From Bog-366 sp964501985 (GTDB lineage: Bacteria; Acidobacteriota; Terriglobia; UBA7540): a stretch of 64,000 nucleotides of DNA. The position numbers and the translations under genes are program-made. Of the stretch, positions 25,462 through 34,508 are shown piece by piece (positions within the stretch are counted from its first letter, which is position 1; each line of letters begins with the position of its first letter). The DNA is taken from contig CAZCVY010000001.1 in assembly GCA_964501985.1 (NCBI GenBank), positions 26,146 through 90,145 of the forward strand. Direction: 5' to 3'. The notes under the pieces were generated by a model. It was not told where the DNA came from. It was given only the letters and a program-made list of their open reading frames with translations, and made no database searches.

Positions 25462-28400
25462 CTACGGTCGCTCCTTGCTGCACTTCCCTGGATCGATGGG
25501 TAAGCGGACGTAGAAAGTCGTTCCCTTGTCCACCTCACTCTCAAACGTTAATGTCCCTTTGTGCCGGTCGACCACCACGGAGCGGGCAATTGCCAGCCCC
25601 TGACCGGTTCCACGTCCCACTTCCTTGGTCGTGAAGAAGGGATCGAAGATCTTGGCGCGATGGGCCTCGGGAATACCGCAACCGGTATCAGCGATGCTCA
25701 CACATATCGTTTCACCTTCCGAAAGTGTGCGAACCCGGATCGTGCCTCTCTCCGCCGTTCCCCTCACTTTCTCGTCGATGGCATGGGCGGCGTTCACCAG
25801 AAGGTTGAGGAAAACCTGGTTTATATCACCGATATTGCAGACCACCATGGGCAAGTCGCCGAATTCCGTCTCTACATCGGCCACATACTTCAACTCATTG
25901 CGCGCCACCGTGAGGGTACTGAGGATTGCATGGTTGAGGTCGGCCGCAGCCATCTCTTTGCCCTCGGGGTGAGCGAATTCTTTCATGGCGCGCACGATGG
26001 TCGCCACCCGCGTCACGCCGTCTAGAGTTTGCGTCAAGGCCTTGGGGATTTCTTCCAACGTGTAGGCGCAGTCAGATTCCTTCTCAACATTTTCCACTTC
26101 CTCCAACAGCCCAGGGCTGACGGAGCCGAAGCTCGCAGCGTCGCGGAGTTCCTTGTATTTGGCGAGCAGGGTTTGCAACCCCGCGAAAGACTCCTGGACG
26201 AAGCGCGTGTTATCACCCACGAATTGAATGGGAGTATTGATCTCGTGGGCAATGCCCGATGCCAGGCGGCCTACCGATTCCAGTTTTTGCGCGTGGCGAA
26301 GCTCGAGTTCCGCCTCGTCCCGTCCGGTGATGTCGCGCGCAATGCCCTGCACGCCTACGGGTTTGCCGCCCTTGTAGATCAGCCGGGGTTTCACCGCCAG
26401 CATCACCTGCCGGCCGCCCTTCGTGGTCACCTCCACTTCGAGGGTGAAGTCCGTTCCACCCGCCAGGAGCCGCTCACGTCCAACCTTGATCCGTTCCCAA
26501 TGCTTGGGAACAACCAGTTGCTCCAAAGTGAGATGGGTGATTTCCTCGGCTGTAAATCCCAGGACTTGCTGCCCCACTCGGTTAAGAGATGTCAAGCGTG
26601 TGTCCAGACCGGTGGTATAAACAATATCGCTGGCGTTTTCAAAAAGTTCGCGATATCGCTCCTCGGAAGCGCGGAGGGTTTCCTCGGCCTGCTTGCTGGA
26701 TGTGATATCGGAGAGTAAACCGTCAGCGTACCGCATGCCGTTTTTCTCGTAAGTCGCCACGGCCCGGTCGTGAACCCAGATCCATTCTCCATCCTTGCGG
26801 CGCACACGGCACTCCACATCGTAGGGGTCGCCCTTGACGAAGAGAGCTTCCAGTGCCTTTCTCACCCTGCCAGCCTCTTCGGGGTGGATGCTTTCAACGA
26901 ACGCTGCAGCGCCCCGTCGATAGATTTCTTCCAGTTGGAAGCCGCTCAGTCTTTCAATATTGGGGCTAATGAAAGCAAATCGCATGTCGGCGCCCACCGT
27001 CCAAATGACGTCGGGGATATTGGAAACGAGCGAGCGGTACTTCTCCTCACTCTCCCGGATCTTTTCCTCCGCCTCCATGCGCTCGGTAATGTCACGGCCG
27101 ATCCCCACGAGGCCCGTAACGCACCCTTGGGCGTCCCGAACAGGCACCTTGCTGGTCGAAAACCCGCGGTATTGCCCATCAGGTTGACGCACCCTCTCGA
27201 TTCGACCAATGAGCGGCTGTCCGGTCTCGAAAACCTGCCGTTCATCCCGGAAATAAACCTCGGCGTCTTCCTCAGGGAAAAAATCGAAATCCGTCTTACC
27301 CACCGCTTGACGTGTATCGCTCAATCCCAACATCTTGGCGTGCGCCCGATTGGTTCGCAATAATCGACTCTGGCGATCCTTATAGAAAATAAAATCGGGA
27401 AGGTTATCCATCACGGTGCCCAACAGATCTCGCTCGTGGGCCAATTCCTCAACCAGGCGCGCCAGCTCCTGCGCGTGTTCCTCCTGAGCGGCCTTGGAGA
27501 CTTCCAGATCTTCCGCATACCTCACCAGGTCGGACTCTGCCCGCATCCGGTCCGTGATGTCCTGATACAGGGCCAGGACACCCCGCAGGTCGCCGTCGAT
27601 TACCAGGGGGACCCCAAAAATTTCCACGTCCACGAGGGTGCCGTTTTTGCGACGCCGGCGAGTGGTTGCATACGCGCCGCCCCCACCCAAGCACAGGGCA
27701 CTAAGGGACCTCGCTTCTGAAGCCAGTTCCGGCGGAACAAGGATGTCGTCCAGTTTGGCGCCTTGGATCTCCCCGCGCGAGTAGAGAAAGAGCTTTTCAA
27801 ACTTGGAGTTGGACATCTGAATGTGCCCCTCGGTGTCGAGGACCACGATGCCCAACGGGCTGATTTCGAAAAGGGTGTTGAGGTAAACGGTGCGCTCTTC
27901 GAGGGCTCGCTCCGCTCGCCGCCGCTCGGTGACATCCTGCTTGACAGTTACAAAATGGGTGAGATTCCCATTGGCATCTCGCACGGGAGTTATGGTCGTG
28001 TTATCGGTGTAAAGGGTCCCATCCTTTCGCCGGTTGACCAATTCTCCCGTCCAAACCTCTCCGGCAAGAATCGTCTGCCAAAGGTGGCGGTAGAACTCCT
28101 GGCTTTGCTCCCCGGACTTGAGAATCCGCAAGGTCTGGCCGAGAACCTCCCCGGCAGAATACCCCGTCAAGCCGGTAAAGGCGGGATTGACCCAAAGGAT
28201 TTGACCTTTTTGATCGGTAATGACAATACCATTGGCGGCGGCCTTGAGCGCCGTAACTTGCAGGTTGAGTTGCCACTCAGCCTCCTTGCGCTGGGTAATA
28301 TCGACGACGGTGCCGTCCAGGGATGCGCCGTCTTCGCCCTTCGGCCCGGTCTTTTGGATGTTGATCAGCACCCAAACCGGCTTGCCATCTTTGCGCTGGA

Positions 28401-31356
28401 AGCGAGCCTCGTAATTGCTCAGGCTTTCTTGTTCGCCGAGCTTGGCAATCATCCGCGCCCGGTTACTCGCATCATCCCAGAATTGGCCGACATCAGCGCC
28501 GATCAATTCCTGGGGAAAATCGTAGCCCAACATGCGGGCCATCGATTCATTGCAGTCCAGGATTCGACCCTCCGGCGTGGCGCGCAACACGCCGGCCAGA
28601 TTGCGCTCGAAGAGGAGCCGGTAGCGATTTTCGGAAACCCTTAGCGCCTCTTCCGCCTGGACGCGTCCCGTCACATCCTGGGCCGTCCAGCGGATGATGG
28701 GTTCCTTCCCTTCCTGCCGGCGTAAGGTGTTGCGGTACTCGACGATTTTTCTCTTGCCGCTGGGGTTGGCGAGCACCATTAAACCCTCGGCATGACCCCG
28801 CGCGAGGATGGTTGTGAGGTAATCCGCAAACTCGCCGAGGAGTTCGGGAGGGACAAAGTCCGCCAGCGGGCGCCCCACCAACGCTTCGGCGGTGGGACTC
28901 TCCAAATAGTTGGCGGCGGAACGGTTGACGTTCAAGATCCGGCCTTGCGTATCATGCGCACCGATTAAGAGGGAACTGGATTCCACCCAGTCACGGTAAC
29001 GGTCTTCGCTCTCGCGCAGCGCTTCCTCCGCCCGCCTGCGCGCGGTAACGTCCTGGGAAACAGAAAGAACTGCTCGTCGTCCCCGAAAATCCAAGACTCG
29101 GAAATCAGTCTCCACCTCAACGAGGCTTCCGTCCTTAAGTCGATAGCGTCCCTCACTGCGCTCGAGGGACTTGAATCGCAGCGCCTCAAGCCTGGAAACT
29201 GCCTGACCGGCGAATTCCGGCGCCACCAGGTCAGTAACTCGCATCTTGAGGAAGTCGTTGCGGGAGTAACCGCTCGCGGACGCCGCCGCGTCATTGACCT
29301 CCAGGTATTGCAAAGTTTCCGCATCGAATAAAAAGGTGGGTAGGGGAATAGAAGCAAACAGCGAGCGGAAATGCTCCTCGGCCTCCCCTAAGGTTTGTTC
29401 AGCTTGCTTGCGGGCCGTGATGTCGCGGTATCCCCACACTCTTCCCACGCTCTTTCCCTTGATCCGCTGGGGTTCCGAATGACGCTCGAAGGCTCGTCCA
29501 TCTTTGCAGGCAATGAAGTCGTCGATCTGGGCCTCACGATCCCCGCTGATTTGCCGGGCTCGGGAGAGGAAGGCGTCCGGATCCTCCAGACGGACCGCAA
29601 GGAAGTTGAGCACCGACAGGTGGTCACCCGATTCCACTACGGATTGCGGAATCGCCCACATCTGCGCGAATTTCTGATTGTACGTAACGATTCGGCCGGA
29701 GGAATTTACCACCACAATCCCGTCGGCCGTGGATTCCAGGGTGGCGCGGAGGGTCTCCGTTTGTTCCTCCACCCGCTTCCGCAAAAGCGCCACCCACGTC
29801 GCGCTCCCAAGGAGGATGGCGGCGAGGACTACCAGGAGGCTGGCGATTCGGCTGACCGTCCACCAGGAGGTGCGCTCGATAATGATGATGTCCTGGGGGG
29901 ACCGTAGCAAGATTCGAAAGGCCGTCGGGTCCGGATATTCCGGGGTTTCGATCGACAAAACGCCGGTTATCTCCAGGAGGCTGCCAACAGTTATGGCCTC
30001 CGTCACGGCCACGGCCGCACTGCTTTCGAGGCGTGCCGAATACGTAAGATCGCCCATTTGGAGGGCCAGGACAAGGTTTTTATCCTGGATCGATTTGTCG
30101 ATCAGTCGGCCTCGAATCTTGACGAGCTCCGCATCATGGCCGCCAGTCAGGCTCGTGGCGTGGGTCAAGTCCACTGGCGGTGGCAACGTACCCCGGCCTA
30201 TTTTCCGAAGTATCGCATCTTCGAGGACAGGCTCATACTTGCCGGAAATGGGGAACCCCATCAGATCCACACGGTCTCCCGGCTCGACGTCGGTGTTTTG
30301 TGTGCTCTCGACCATGACCCCGCCCGACTTGTCCTGGACGAAAACACGTCCGCCCGGCAGGTCAAGAGTCACAGTCCCCTGTACCCGAATCCGGTGGCCC
30401 GAGGCTCGACTTGGCGTGAACTGCATCAGGCTGTCCATGGGGGAAATCACGAGCTCATCGGGGCTGGTGCCCGCTCTTTCCTCAACGCGCACCTGCTCCA
30501 TTTTCGGAACAAAAAGGTGCACGGCAACCAACTGCCGCTTTTCGTTGGATTCGGTTCCACAAACACCACGGACAACGACAGCCTTATCGACAAGGTCCTG
30601 GTAATTGGTCCCCTTCGGAGAATCACCGATCCAGGCGTCGAACTTTCTGCCGTCCGCCGCGATTTCCAGCACGAGAGAAGGGGTTGCTTCGCGCAAGTCG
30701 GGTTTAATCCATTGCCCGAGCCCAACGGAATGAACAATCCCGCGTACCTCCACCCATTGGCTGTCTTCTCCCCCGGCAAAGAGCTCTTCCAGGGTAAAGC
30801 GATGAGCACTGGGTAGACGTGTCGGGCCCAGAACCTGAACCTGGGGTTGGTCGACGACAGGGGCGAAATCTCCCGGTGCCGTTCTGCCATGAATCTCCGC
30901 CAAGTCGCCCGCGCGGACCTTCGCCAGCGACGGACTCCCCCAGAGGAAGATGCCGGCCGTGGAATCCTGAAGGAAGGTCACGCCCCACTCGGGCACGCTA
31001 TAGGTGATGACTCCACGCAGTTTTACCGGATACTTCAGCCGGGATTGCTCAACCGGAAGTCTGCGGATTTGTGCGACCTGCGTCAAAACAGGTAGATTGC
31101 CCGGCGCGGGGGTTCTAGAGGCGGCGAGTATTTCGCTCGCCGCCAGCATCGAGAGCACGGCGGCCAGAATCACTCTGACCACCGTTTCGCCCCTGTAGAA
31201 GGCGGCCCACGAATGTCCGTCCGCTATGGGCATCGGGTTTGAACACTCATCCGCGGCCCCGCCAGCGTCAACCACCAGAACACTAACGGGCCAGGAGGCG
31301 GCTGCGGCAGATGGGTTGCTGCCGGGTTCAATTCCGGTTTTTCCCACAATACTCAT
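25462..31356 (-). CDS. Very large multi-PAS sensor histidine kinase
   Basis: About 1964 aa from this ATG, which has GAGAGG five bases upstream. A longer in-frame reading reaches 31443. Numbered from 31443, a signal/TM lies at 88-108 (VVRVILAAVLSMLAASEILA). Two OB-like beta modules follow (about 140-210 and 350-415, with LKYPVKLRGVITYSVPEWGV and GHRIRVQGTVTLDLPGGRVF). A TM lies at 527-555 (SRIASLLVVLAAILLGSATW), followed by nine successive PAS/PAC units from about 562 to 1715, each closing with D(I/V)TxRxxAE. Then come HisKA with the phospho-acceptor His in ASGIAHEINTPIQFV and a HATPase with NLLVNAAHA, DTGCGIPEAHRAKIFDPFFT and GTGQGLAI. No receiver is attached. It probably integrates redox, ligand or light cues and passes phosphate to a separate regulator. 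The receiver genes 22559-24233 are candidates. Confidence 0.92.
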   Translation of the reverse strand: MSIVGKTGIEPGSNPSAAAASWPVSVLVVDAGGAADECSNPMPIADGHSWAAFYRGETVVRVILAAVLSMLAASEILAASRTPAPGNLPVLTQVAQIRRLPVEQSRLKYPVKLRGVITYSVPEWGVTFLQDSTAGIFLWGSPSLAKVRAGDLAEIHGRTAPGDFAPVVDQPQVQVLGPTRLPSAHRFTLEELFAGGEDSQWVEVRGIVHSVGLGQWIKPDLREATPSLVLEIAADGRKFDAWIGDSPKGTNYQDLVDKAVVVRGVCGTESNEKRQLVAVHLFVPKMEQVRVEERAGTSPDELVISPMDSLMQFTPSRASGHRIRVQGTVTLDLPGGRVFVQDKSGGVMVESTQNTDVEPGDRVDLMGFPISGKYEPVLEDAILRKIGRGTLPPPVDLTHATSLTGGHDAELVKIRGRLIDKSIQDKNLVLALQMGDLTYSARLESSAAVAVTEAITVGSLLEITGVLSIETPEYPDPTAFRILLRSPQDIIIIERTSWWTVSRIASLLVVLAAILLGSATWVALLRKRVEEQTETLRATLESTADGIVVVNSSGRIVTYNQKFAQMWAIPQSVVESGDHLSVLNFLAVRLEDPDAFLSRARQISGDREAQIDDFIACKDGRAFERHSEPQRIKGKSVGRVWGYRDITARKQAEQTLGEAEEHFRSLFASIPLPTFLFDAETLQYLEVNDAAASASGYSRNDFLKMRVTDLVAPEFAGQAVSRLEALRFKSLERSEGRYRLKDGSLVEVETDFRVLDFRGRRAVLSVSQDVTARRRAEEALRESEDRYRDWVESSSLLIGAHDTQGRILNVNRSAANYLESPTAEALVGRPLADFVPPELLGEFADYLTTILARGHAEGLMVLANPSGKRKIVEYRNTLRRQEGKEPIIRWTAQDVTGRVQAEEALRVSENRYRLLFERNLAGVLRATPEGRILDCNESMARMLGYDFPQELIGADVGQFWDDASNRARMIAKLGEQESLSNYEARFQRKDGKPVWVLINIQKTGPKGEDGASLDGTVVDITQRKEAEWQLNLQVTALKAAANGIVITDQKGQILWVNPAFTGLTGYSAGEVLGQTLRILKSGEQSQEFYRHLWQTILAGEVWTGELVNRRKDGTLYTDNTTITPVRDANGNLTHFVTVKQDVTERRRAERALEERTVYLNTLFEISPLGIVVLDTEGHIQMSNSKFEKLFLYSRGEIQGAKLDDILVPPELASEARSLSALCLGGGGAYATTRRRRKNGTLVDVEIFGVPLVIDGDLRGVLALYQDITDRMRAESDLVRYAEDLEVSKAAQEEHAQELARLVEELAHERDLLGTVMDNLPDFIFYKDRQSRLLRTNRAHAKMLGLSDTRQAVGKTDFDFFPEEDAEVYFRDERQVFETGQPLIGRIERVRQPDGQYRGFSTSKVPVRDAQGCVTGLVGIGRDITERMEAEEKIRESEEKYRSLVSNIPDVIWTVGADMRFAFISPNIERLSGFQLEEIYRRGAAAFVESIHPEEAGRVRKALEALFVKGDPYDVECRVRRKDGEWIWVHDRAVATYEKNGMRYADGLLSDITSSKQAEETLRASEERYRELFENASDIVYTTGLDTRLTSLNRVGQQVLGFTAEEITHLTLEQLVVPKHWERIKVGRERLLAGGTDFTLEVEVTTKGGRQVMLAVKPRLIYKGGKPVGVQGIARDITGRDEAELELRHAQKLESVGRLASGIAHEINTPIQFVGDNTRFVQESFAGLQTLLAKYKELRDAASFGSVSPGLLEEVENVEKESDCAYTLEEIPKALTQTLDGVTRVATIVRAMKEFAHPEGKEMAAADLNHAILSTLTVARNELKYVADVETEFGDLPMVVCNIGDINQVFLNLLVNAAHAIDEKVRGTAERGTIRVRTLSEGETICVSIADTGCGIPEAHRAKIFDPFFTTKEVGRGTGQGLAIARSVVVDRHKGTLTFESEVDKGTTFYVRLPIDPGKCSKERP

Positions 31357-31749
31357 GCGGCCTCTCGGCGGGGGATTGTGCAACGGCCACGGTGCGGCGA
31401 AGACACGCAGAAACAGCAGAGCCCGCCCTTTGACGGAGGGCACTTGGCCCCCATTTCACTTCCATCCGTTTCTATCGGTAGTTGTGCCTCGCAACATAAG
31501 GCATTCCCGCCGCGTGAGCAGGTTCTTAGGTGGAAGTACCGTGCGGGAAAGGTCGCTGGTCAGGTATCGCAAAGAATGCCGCGAAGTAAGGAATCGTAGA
31601 GCTTCTGTTCTCTAGGTCCGCAGCTCGTCTGGGGTGCTGTGGAAATGCGCGTATGTTCAGAAAAAGGTCGAATGCTAGGGAAAAGCCGCGGACCTCGAGA
31701 ACAGATCCACGCTAAGTTTGATCGCCGAAAGGTTGATTGGGGCGGAGAA
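31357..31749. other. Gap upstream of the giant kinase
   Basis: This 393-base stretch separates the kinase start from the stop of the aldo/keto reductase on the same strand. I see no gene, no strong promoter match and no repeat in it. It presumably carries the kinase promoter. Confidence 0.5.
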
Positions 31750-32829
31750 TTATACCCGGTTCTGCTCAAAGCGGAAAAAAAGCGACTGCTTTGAGACCGG
31801 CGCTGCGCGCTCCACCAGCTCTGCTCGTTGCTTGTCGCTGAGGGGAGTGAATTCGCGCGCGAGTTGCACGTTCTCCTCGAGCTGGGCAATCGAATCGCAG
31901 CCAACGATGACCGTGCTCACCGGATGCGACAAGGTATAGTACATCGCCTCGCGCATTTGCAGGGTGCCGGGCGTGGGCGCCAGGACCATGCCTTCCCAGG
32001 AGTGTTGCTGCTTCTCGAGCGGCGGCGGAGTCCAGGTGGAGAGGAGGCGTCCGCGCGCGGGCACTTTCATTCCGATGATGCCCATCTGCCGTTCCAAGGC
32101 GAGCGGTAGCAGTGCTTCGCTGAAGCTATAGTGATGCGGGTCGGCGGCGTTCATCGCCATCAGGATGGTGTCGAAGGGATACCGCCGGATGCCTTCCATC
32201 AACGCGTCGGGCCGGTAATGCCCAGTCAGCCCGAAAAAGCGCACCACCTTCTGTTCCTTCATTTCCAGCAGGGCTTCCATGGCGCCGCCCTTGGCGAATA
32301 CCGCGTCCACGTTCGCCACAAGACCGATATCGTGGAGTTGCCACAAATCAACATGATCGGTGCGCAGCAGCTTGAGCGACTTCTCGATCATGCGCATCGA
32401 GCCCTCGCGCGTCCGCTCCTTGGTTTTTGTCGCCAGGAAGGCCTCCGCGCGCCTTCGCTGCATGACTTGCCCGACGTACTGCTCGCTCCAACGATCCGGG
32501 CCGCCATAGATCGACGACGTATCGATGTAGTTCACTCCCAGGTCGAGGGCGCGATCGATGATCGGGACGGCCACGTCGGCATTGTTCGGCCGCTCGACCG
32601 CAGCTTGGCCGCCCAAGCTGAAGATGCCAACCCGGTAGCCGGTCTTTCCCAGGTTGCGCGTCGGCATCGAATCCGTGGTCTTCGGGTTCACCGGCAGCCC
32701 AGGGAGCGATTCCGCCGAATCCGCCCTGGAGGTTGGCGCGAGCAAAGCGCCGGTGGCCACGACGCCTGCCTTCAAAAAGTCCCGCCGGTCCCGCCTTCGC
32801 GGCAACTCGCGCTCATGCTCGCTCATCAC
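31750..32829 (-). CDS. Tat-signal aldo/keto reductase
   Basis: A 359-aa aldo/keto reductase with a Tat signal (RRDRRDFLKAGVVATGALLA). The barrel begins at about residue 58 (RNLGKTGYRVGIFSLGGQA). The catalytic tetrad is visible as D and Y in VNYIDTSSIYGGP, K in AFLATKTKE and H in DLWQLHDIG. The C-terminal VIVGCDSIAQLEENV is the cofactor-binding end. It would reduce carbonyls or oxidise alcohols/sugars with NAD(P), and an exported enzyme must either carry its cofactor or fold before export. It is divergent from a zinc alcohol dehydrogenase (184-base gap) and close to the rhamnose genes, so a sugar substrate is plausible. The true substrate is unknown. Confidence 0.9.
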   Translation of the reverse strand: MMSEHERELPRRRDRRDFLKAGVVATGALLAPTSRADSAESLPGLPVNPKTTDSMPTRNLGKTGYRVGIFSLGGQAAVERPNNADVAVPIIDRALDLGVNYIDTSSIYGGPDRWSEQYVGQVMQRRRAEAFLATKTKERTREGSMRMIEKSLKLLRTDHVDLWQLHDIGLVANVDAVFAKGGAMEALLEMKEQKVVRFFGLTGHYRPDALMEGIRRYPFDTILMAMNAADPHHYSFSEALLPLALERQMGIIGMKVPARGRLLSTWTPPPLEKQQHSWEGMVLAPTPGTLQMREAMYYTLSHPVSTVIVGCDSIAQLEENVQLAREFTPLSDKQRAELVERAAPVSKQSLFFRFEQNRV

Positions 32830-33013
32830 GTCCTCCTCAGGGCGTCTCGTAGGGGTGCCCTTACGAGACGCGATTGCGTGCGGCTTTGCCGCGCCAAGCC
32901 CCCAAAGTATGCACCGAATACCCCCCGGGGATGTAGAATTATTCTTGCTCCACTTCTTAGGGGTGTCCCAGGCAAGGCTTTAGTCTTACAAATTCTTCAT
33001 AAGGAGAGTCATT

Positions 33014-34030
33014 ATGGCGAAGATGAAGGTGGCGCAAGTACCCCGGCCGGGAGGGCCGATTGAGCTGGTGGAACGAGAGGTGCCTCAGCCGGGCTTCGGG
33101 GAAGTTCGTGTTCGCGTGCAGGCGTGTGGCATCTGCCACAGCGATGTGTACACGAAGGAAGGCCAATGGCCGGGCATCCAATATCCGCGGGTGCCCGGAC
33201 ACGAAATTGCCGGAGTCGTTGACGAGGTCGGTTCGGGAGTGGTCGGCTGGAAAGAGGGCCAGCGGGTCGGTGTGGGATGGTATGGCGGCCACTGTGGTCA
33301 TTGCCGCGCATGCCGGCGGGGAGAATTCATCAACTGCGAAACCCTTCCCGTGCCGGGGATTAACTACGACGGCGGCTACGAGGAATACATGGTGGCGCCT
33401 GCGGATGCCTTGGCGCTCATGCCGGAGGGTATCTCCGCGGAAGAGGCCGCTCCATTGCTTTGCGCCGGCATTACCACCTTTAACGCCTTGCGGCATAGCG
33501 GCGCGGGCCCCGGCGACCTGGTAGCGATCCAAGGGGTCGGCGGACTGGGGCACTTGGGAATTCAGTTTGCCAATAAGTTTGGATATAACGTGGCCGCGGT
33601 CAGCCGCGGTGCGGAAAATGCCGCCCTGGCGCGAAAGCTGGGCGCTCACCATTACATCGACAGCCAAGCCTCCAACCCAGTGGAAGAATTAAAAAAGTTG
33701 GGCGGTGCGCGCGTAATCCTGACCACCGCGCCCAGCGGCCGCGCCATGACTGCACTCATTGATGGCCTGGGAACGAACGGCAAGATGGTGGTTGTTGGCG
33801 CAAGTATGGACCCCATTGAGGTAACGCCCATCCAGCTCATCAGGGGCGGCAGGAGCCTTCAGGGCTGGGCTTCCGGCACGTCCGCAGATTCCGAGGATAC
33901 GCTCAATTTCTCCGTCCTTACCGGCGTGCGGCCCATGATCGAAAAGTTTCCCTTATCCCGCGTTGCCGAGGCTTATGAGAGGATGATGAGCGGCAAGGCG
34001 GAGTATCGCGTGGTCCTGACAATGTCCTAG
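33014..34030 (+). CDS. Zinc-dependent alcohol dehydrogenase (MDR superfamily)
   Basis: A 338-aa medium-chain dehydrogenase. The catalytic zinc ligands are Cys in QACGICHSD and His-Glu in VPGHEIAG. The structural zinc is held by the four Cys in GHCGHCRACRRGEFINC. The NAD(P)-binding loop is AIQGVGGLGHLGIQFA. It resembles AdhA/YjgB-type broad aldehyde-alcohol dehydrogenases. AAGGAGAG lies about eight bases before the ATG. It could detoxify or recycle aldehydes such as the lactaldehyde made in rhamnose breakdown, which would suit the genes downstream. That link is inferred. A short basic reading frame follows within nine bases. Confidence 0.93.
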   Translation: MAKMKVAQVPRPGGPIELVEREVPQPGFGEVRVRVQACGICHSDVYTKEGQWPGIQYPRVPGHEIAGVVDEVGSGVVGWKEGQRVGVGWYGGHCGHCRACRRGEFINCETLPVPGINYDGGYEEYMVAPADALALMPEGISAEEAAPLLCAGITTFNALRHSGAGPGDLVAIQGVGGLGHLGIQFANKFGYNVAAVSRGAENAALARKLGAHHYIDSQASNPVEELKKLGGARVILTTAPSGRAMTALIDGLGTNGKMVVVGASMDPIEVTPIQLIRGGRSLQGWASGTSADSEDTLNFSVLTGVRPMIEKFPLSRVAEAYERMMSGKAEYRVVLTMS

Positions 34031-34038
34031 GAGAGATT

Positions 34039-34257
34039 TTGACCGACAAGAGAAAGCGCAGCAGGCGGCGGGAGAGCCGGACGCACATGGATCGTCGGAT
34101 CGGCGACCGTAGGGCTGGCGGCATCCCGCCCGCGCCCGATACGCCTGCCAAGCACGACACTGGTAAACGCCGGCGGAAGGCCGATCACAGGGCGCCTTCA
34201 TTAACTGTTATTACGAAAACGCCGCGTAAGTCTCCCGTAAAACCTCGACACGCGTGA
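34039..34257 (+). CDS. Small highly basic protein (possible)
   Basis: 72 aa, starting at TTG. AGGAGAG overlaps the stop of the alcohol dehydrogenase gene and sits five bases ahead, which argues for coupled translation. The composition is extremely Arg/Lys-rich with no recognised domain (KRKRSRRRESRTHMDRRIGD near the start, SPVKPRH at the end). It could be a nucleic-acid-binding peptide or a chance reading. The remaining gap 34258-34508 has no gene. Confidence 0.35.
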   Translation: MTDKRKRSRRRESRTHMDRRIGDRRAGGIPPAPDTPAKHDTGKRRRKADHRAPSLTVITKTPRKSPVKPRHA

Positions 34258-34508
34258 ATGAGGGACAGGGCGGCGCTCGGACCTCGCCGCCCTGGAGCCT
34301 TTCCCCCAATTCGCCCACAGCCGTCCGCGAACCTTGATGACACTCCCATACTTGAGTATGATGAGCACCGTTTTTTGGCGCCAATCAAATTGGTGTCGGC
34401 GAGTGCTTTGCGAGCATTGCTCCCTCGGGAAGAGGCCGCGCGTGGCCAAGCCGGGTCCGGAGGCGCCTCTTACACGTGAAACCGCAAGTGTTCTTGCAAA
34501 GGTGGCCC

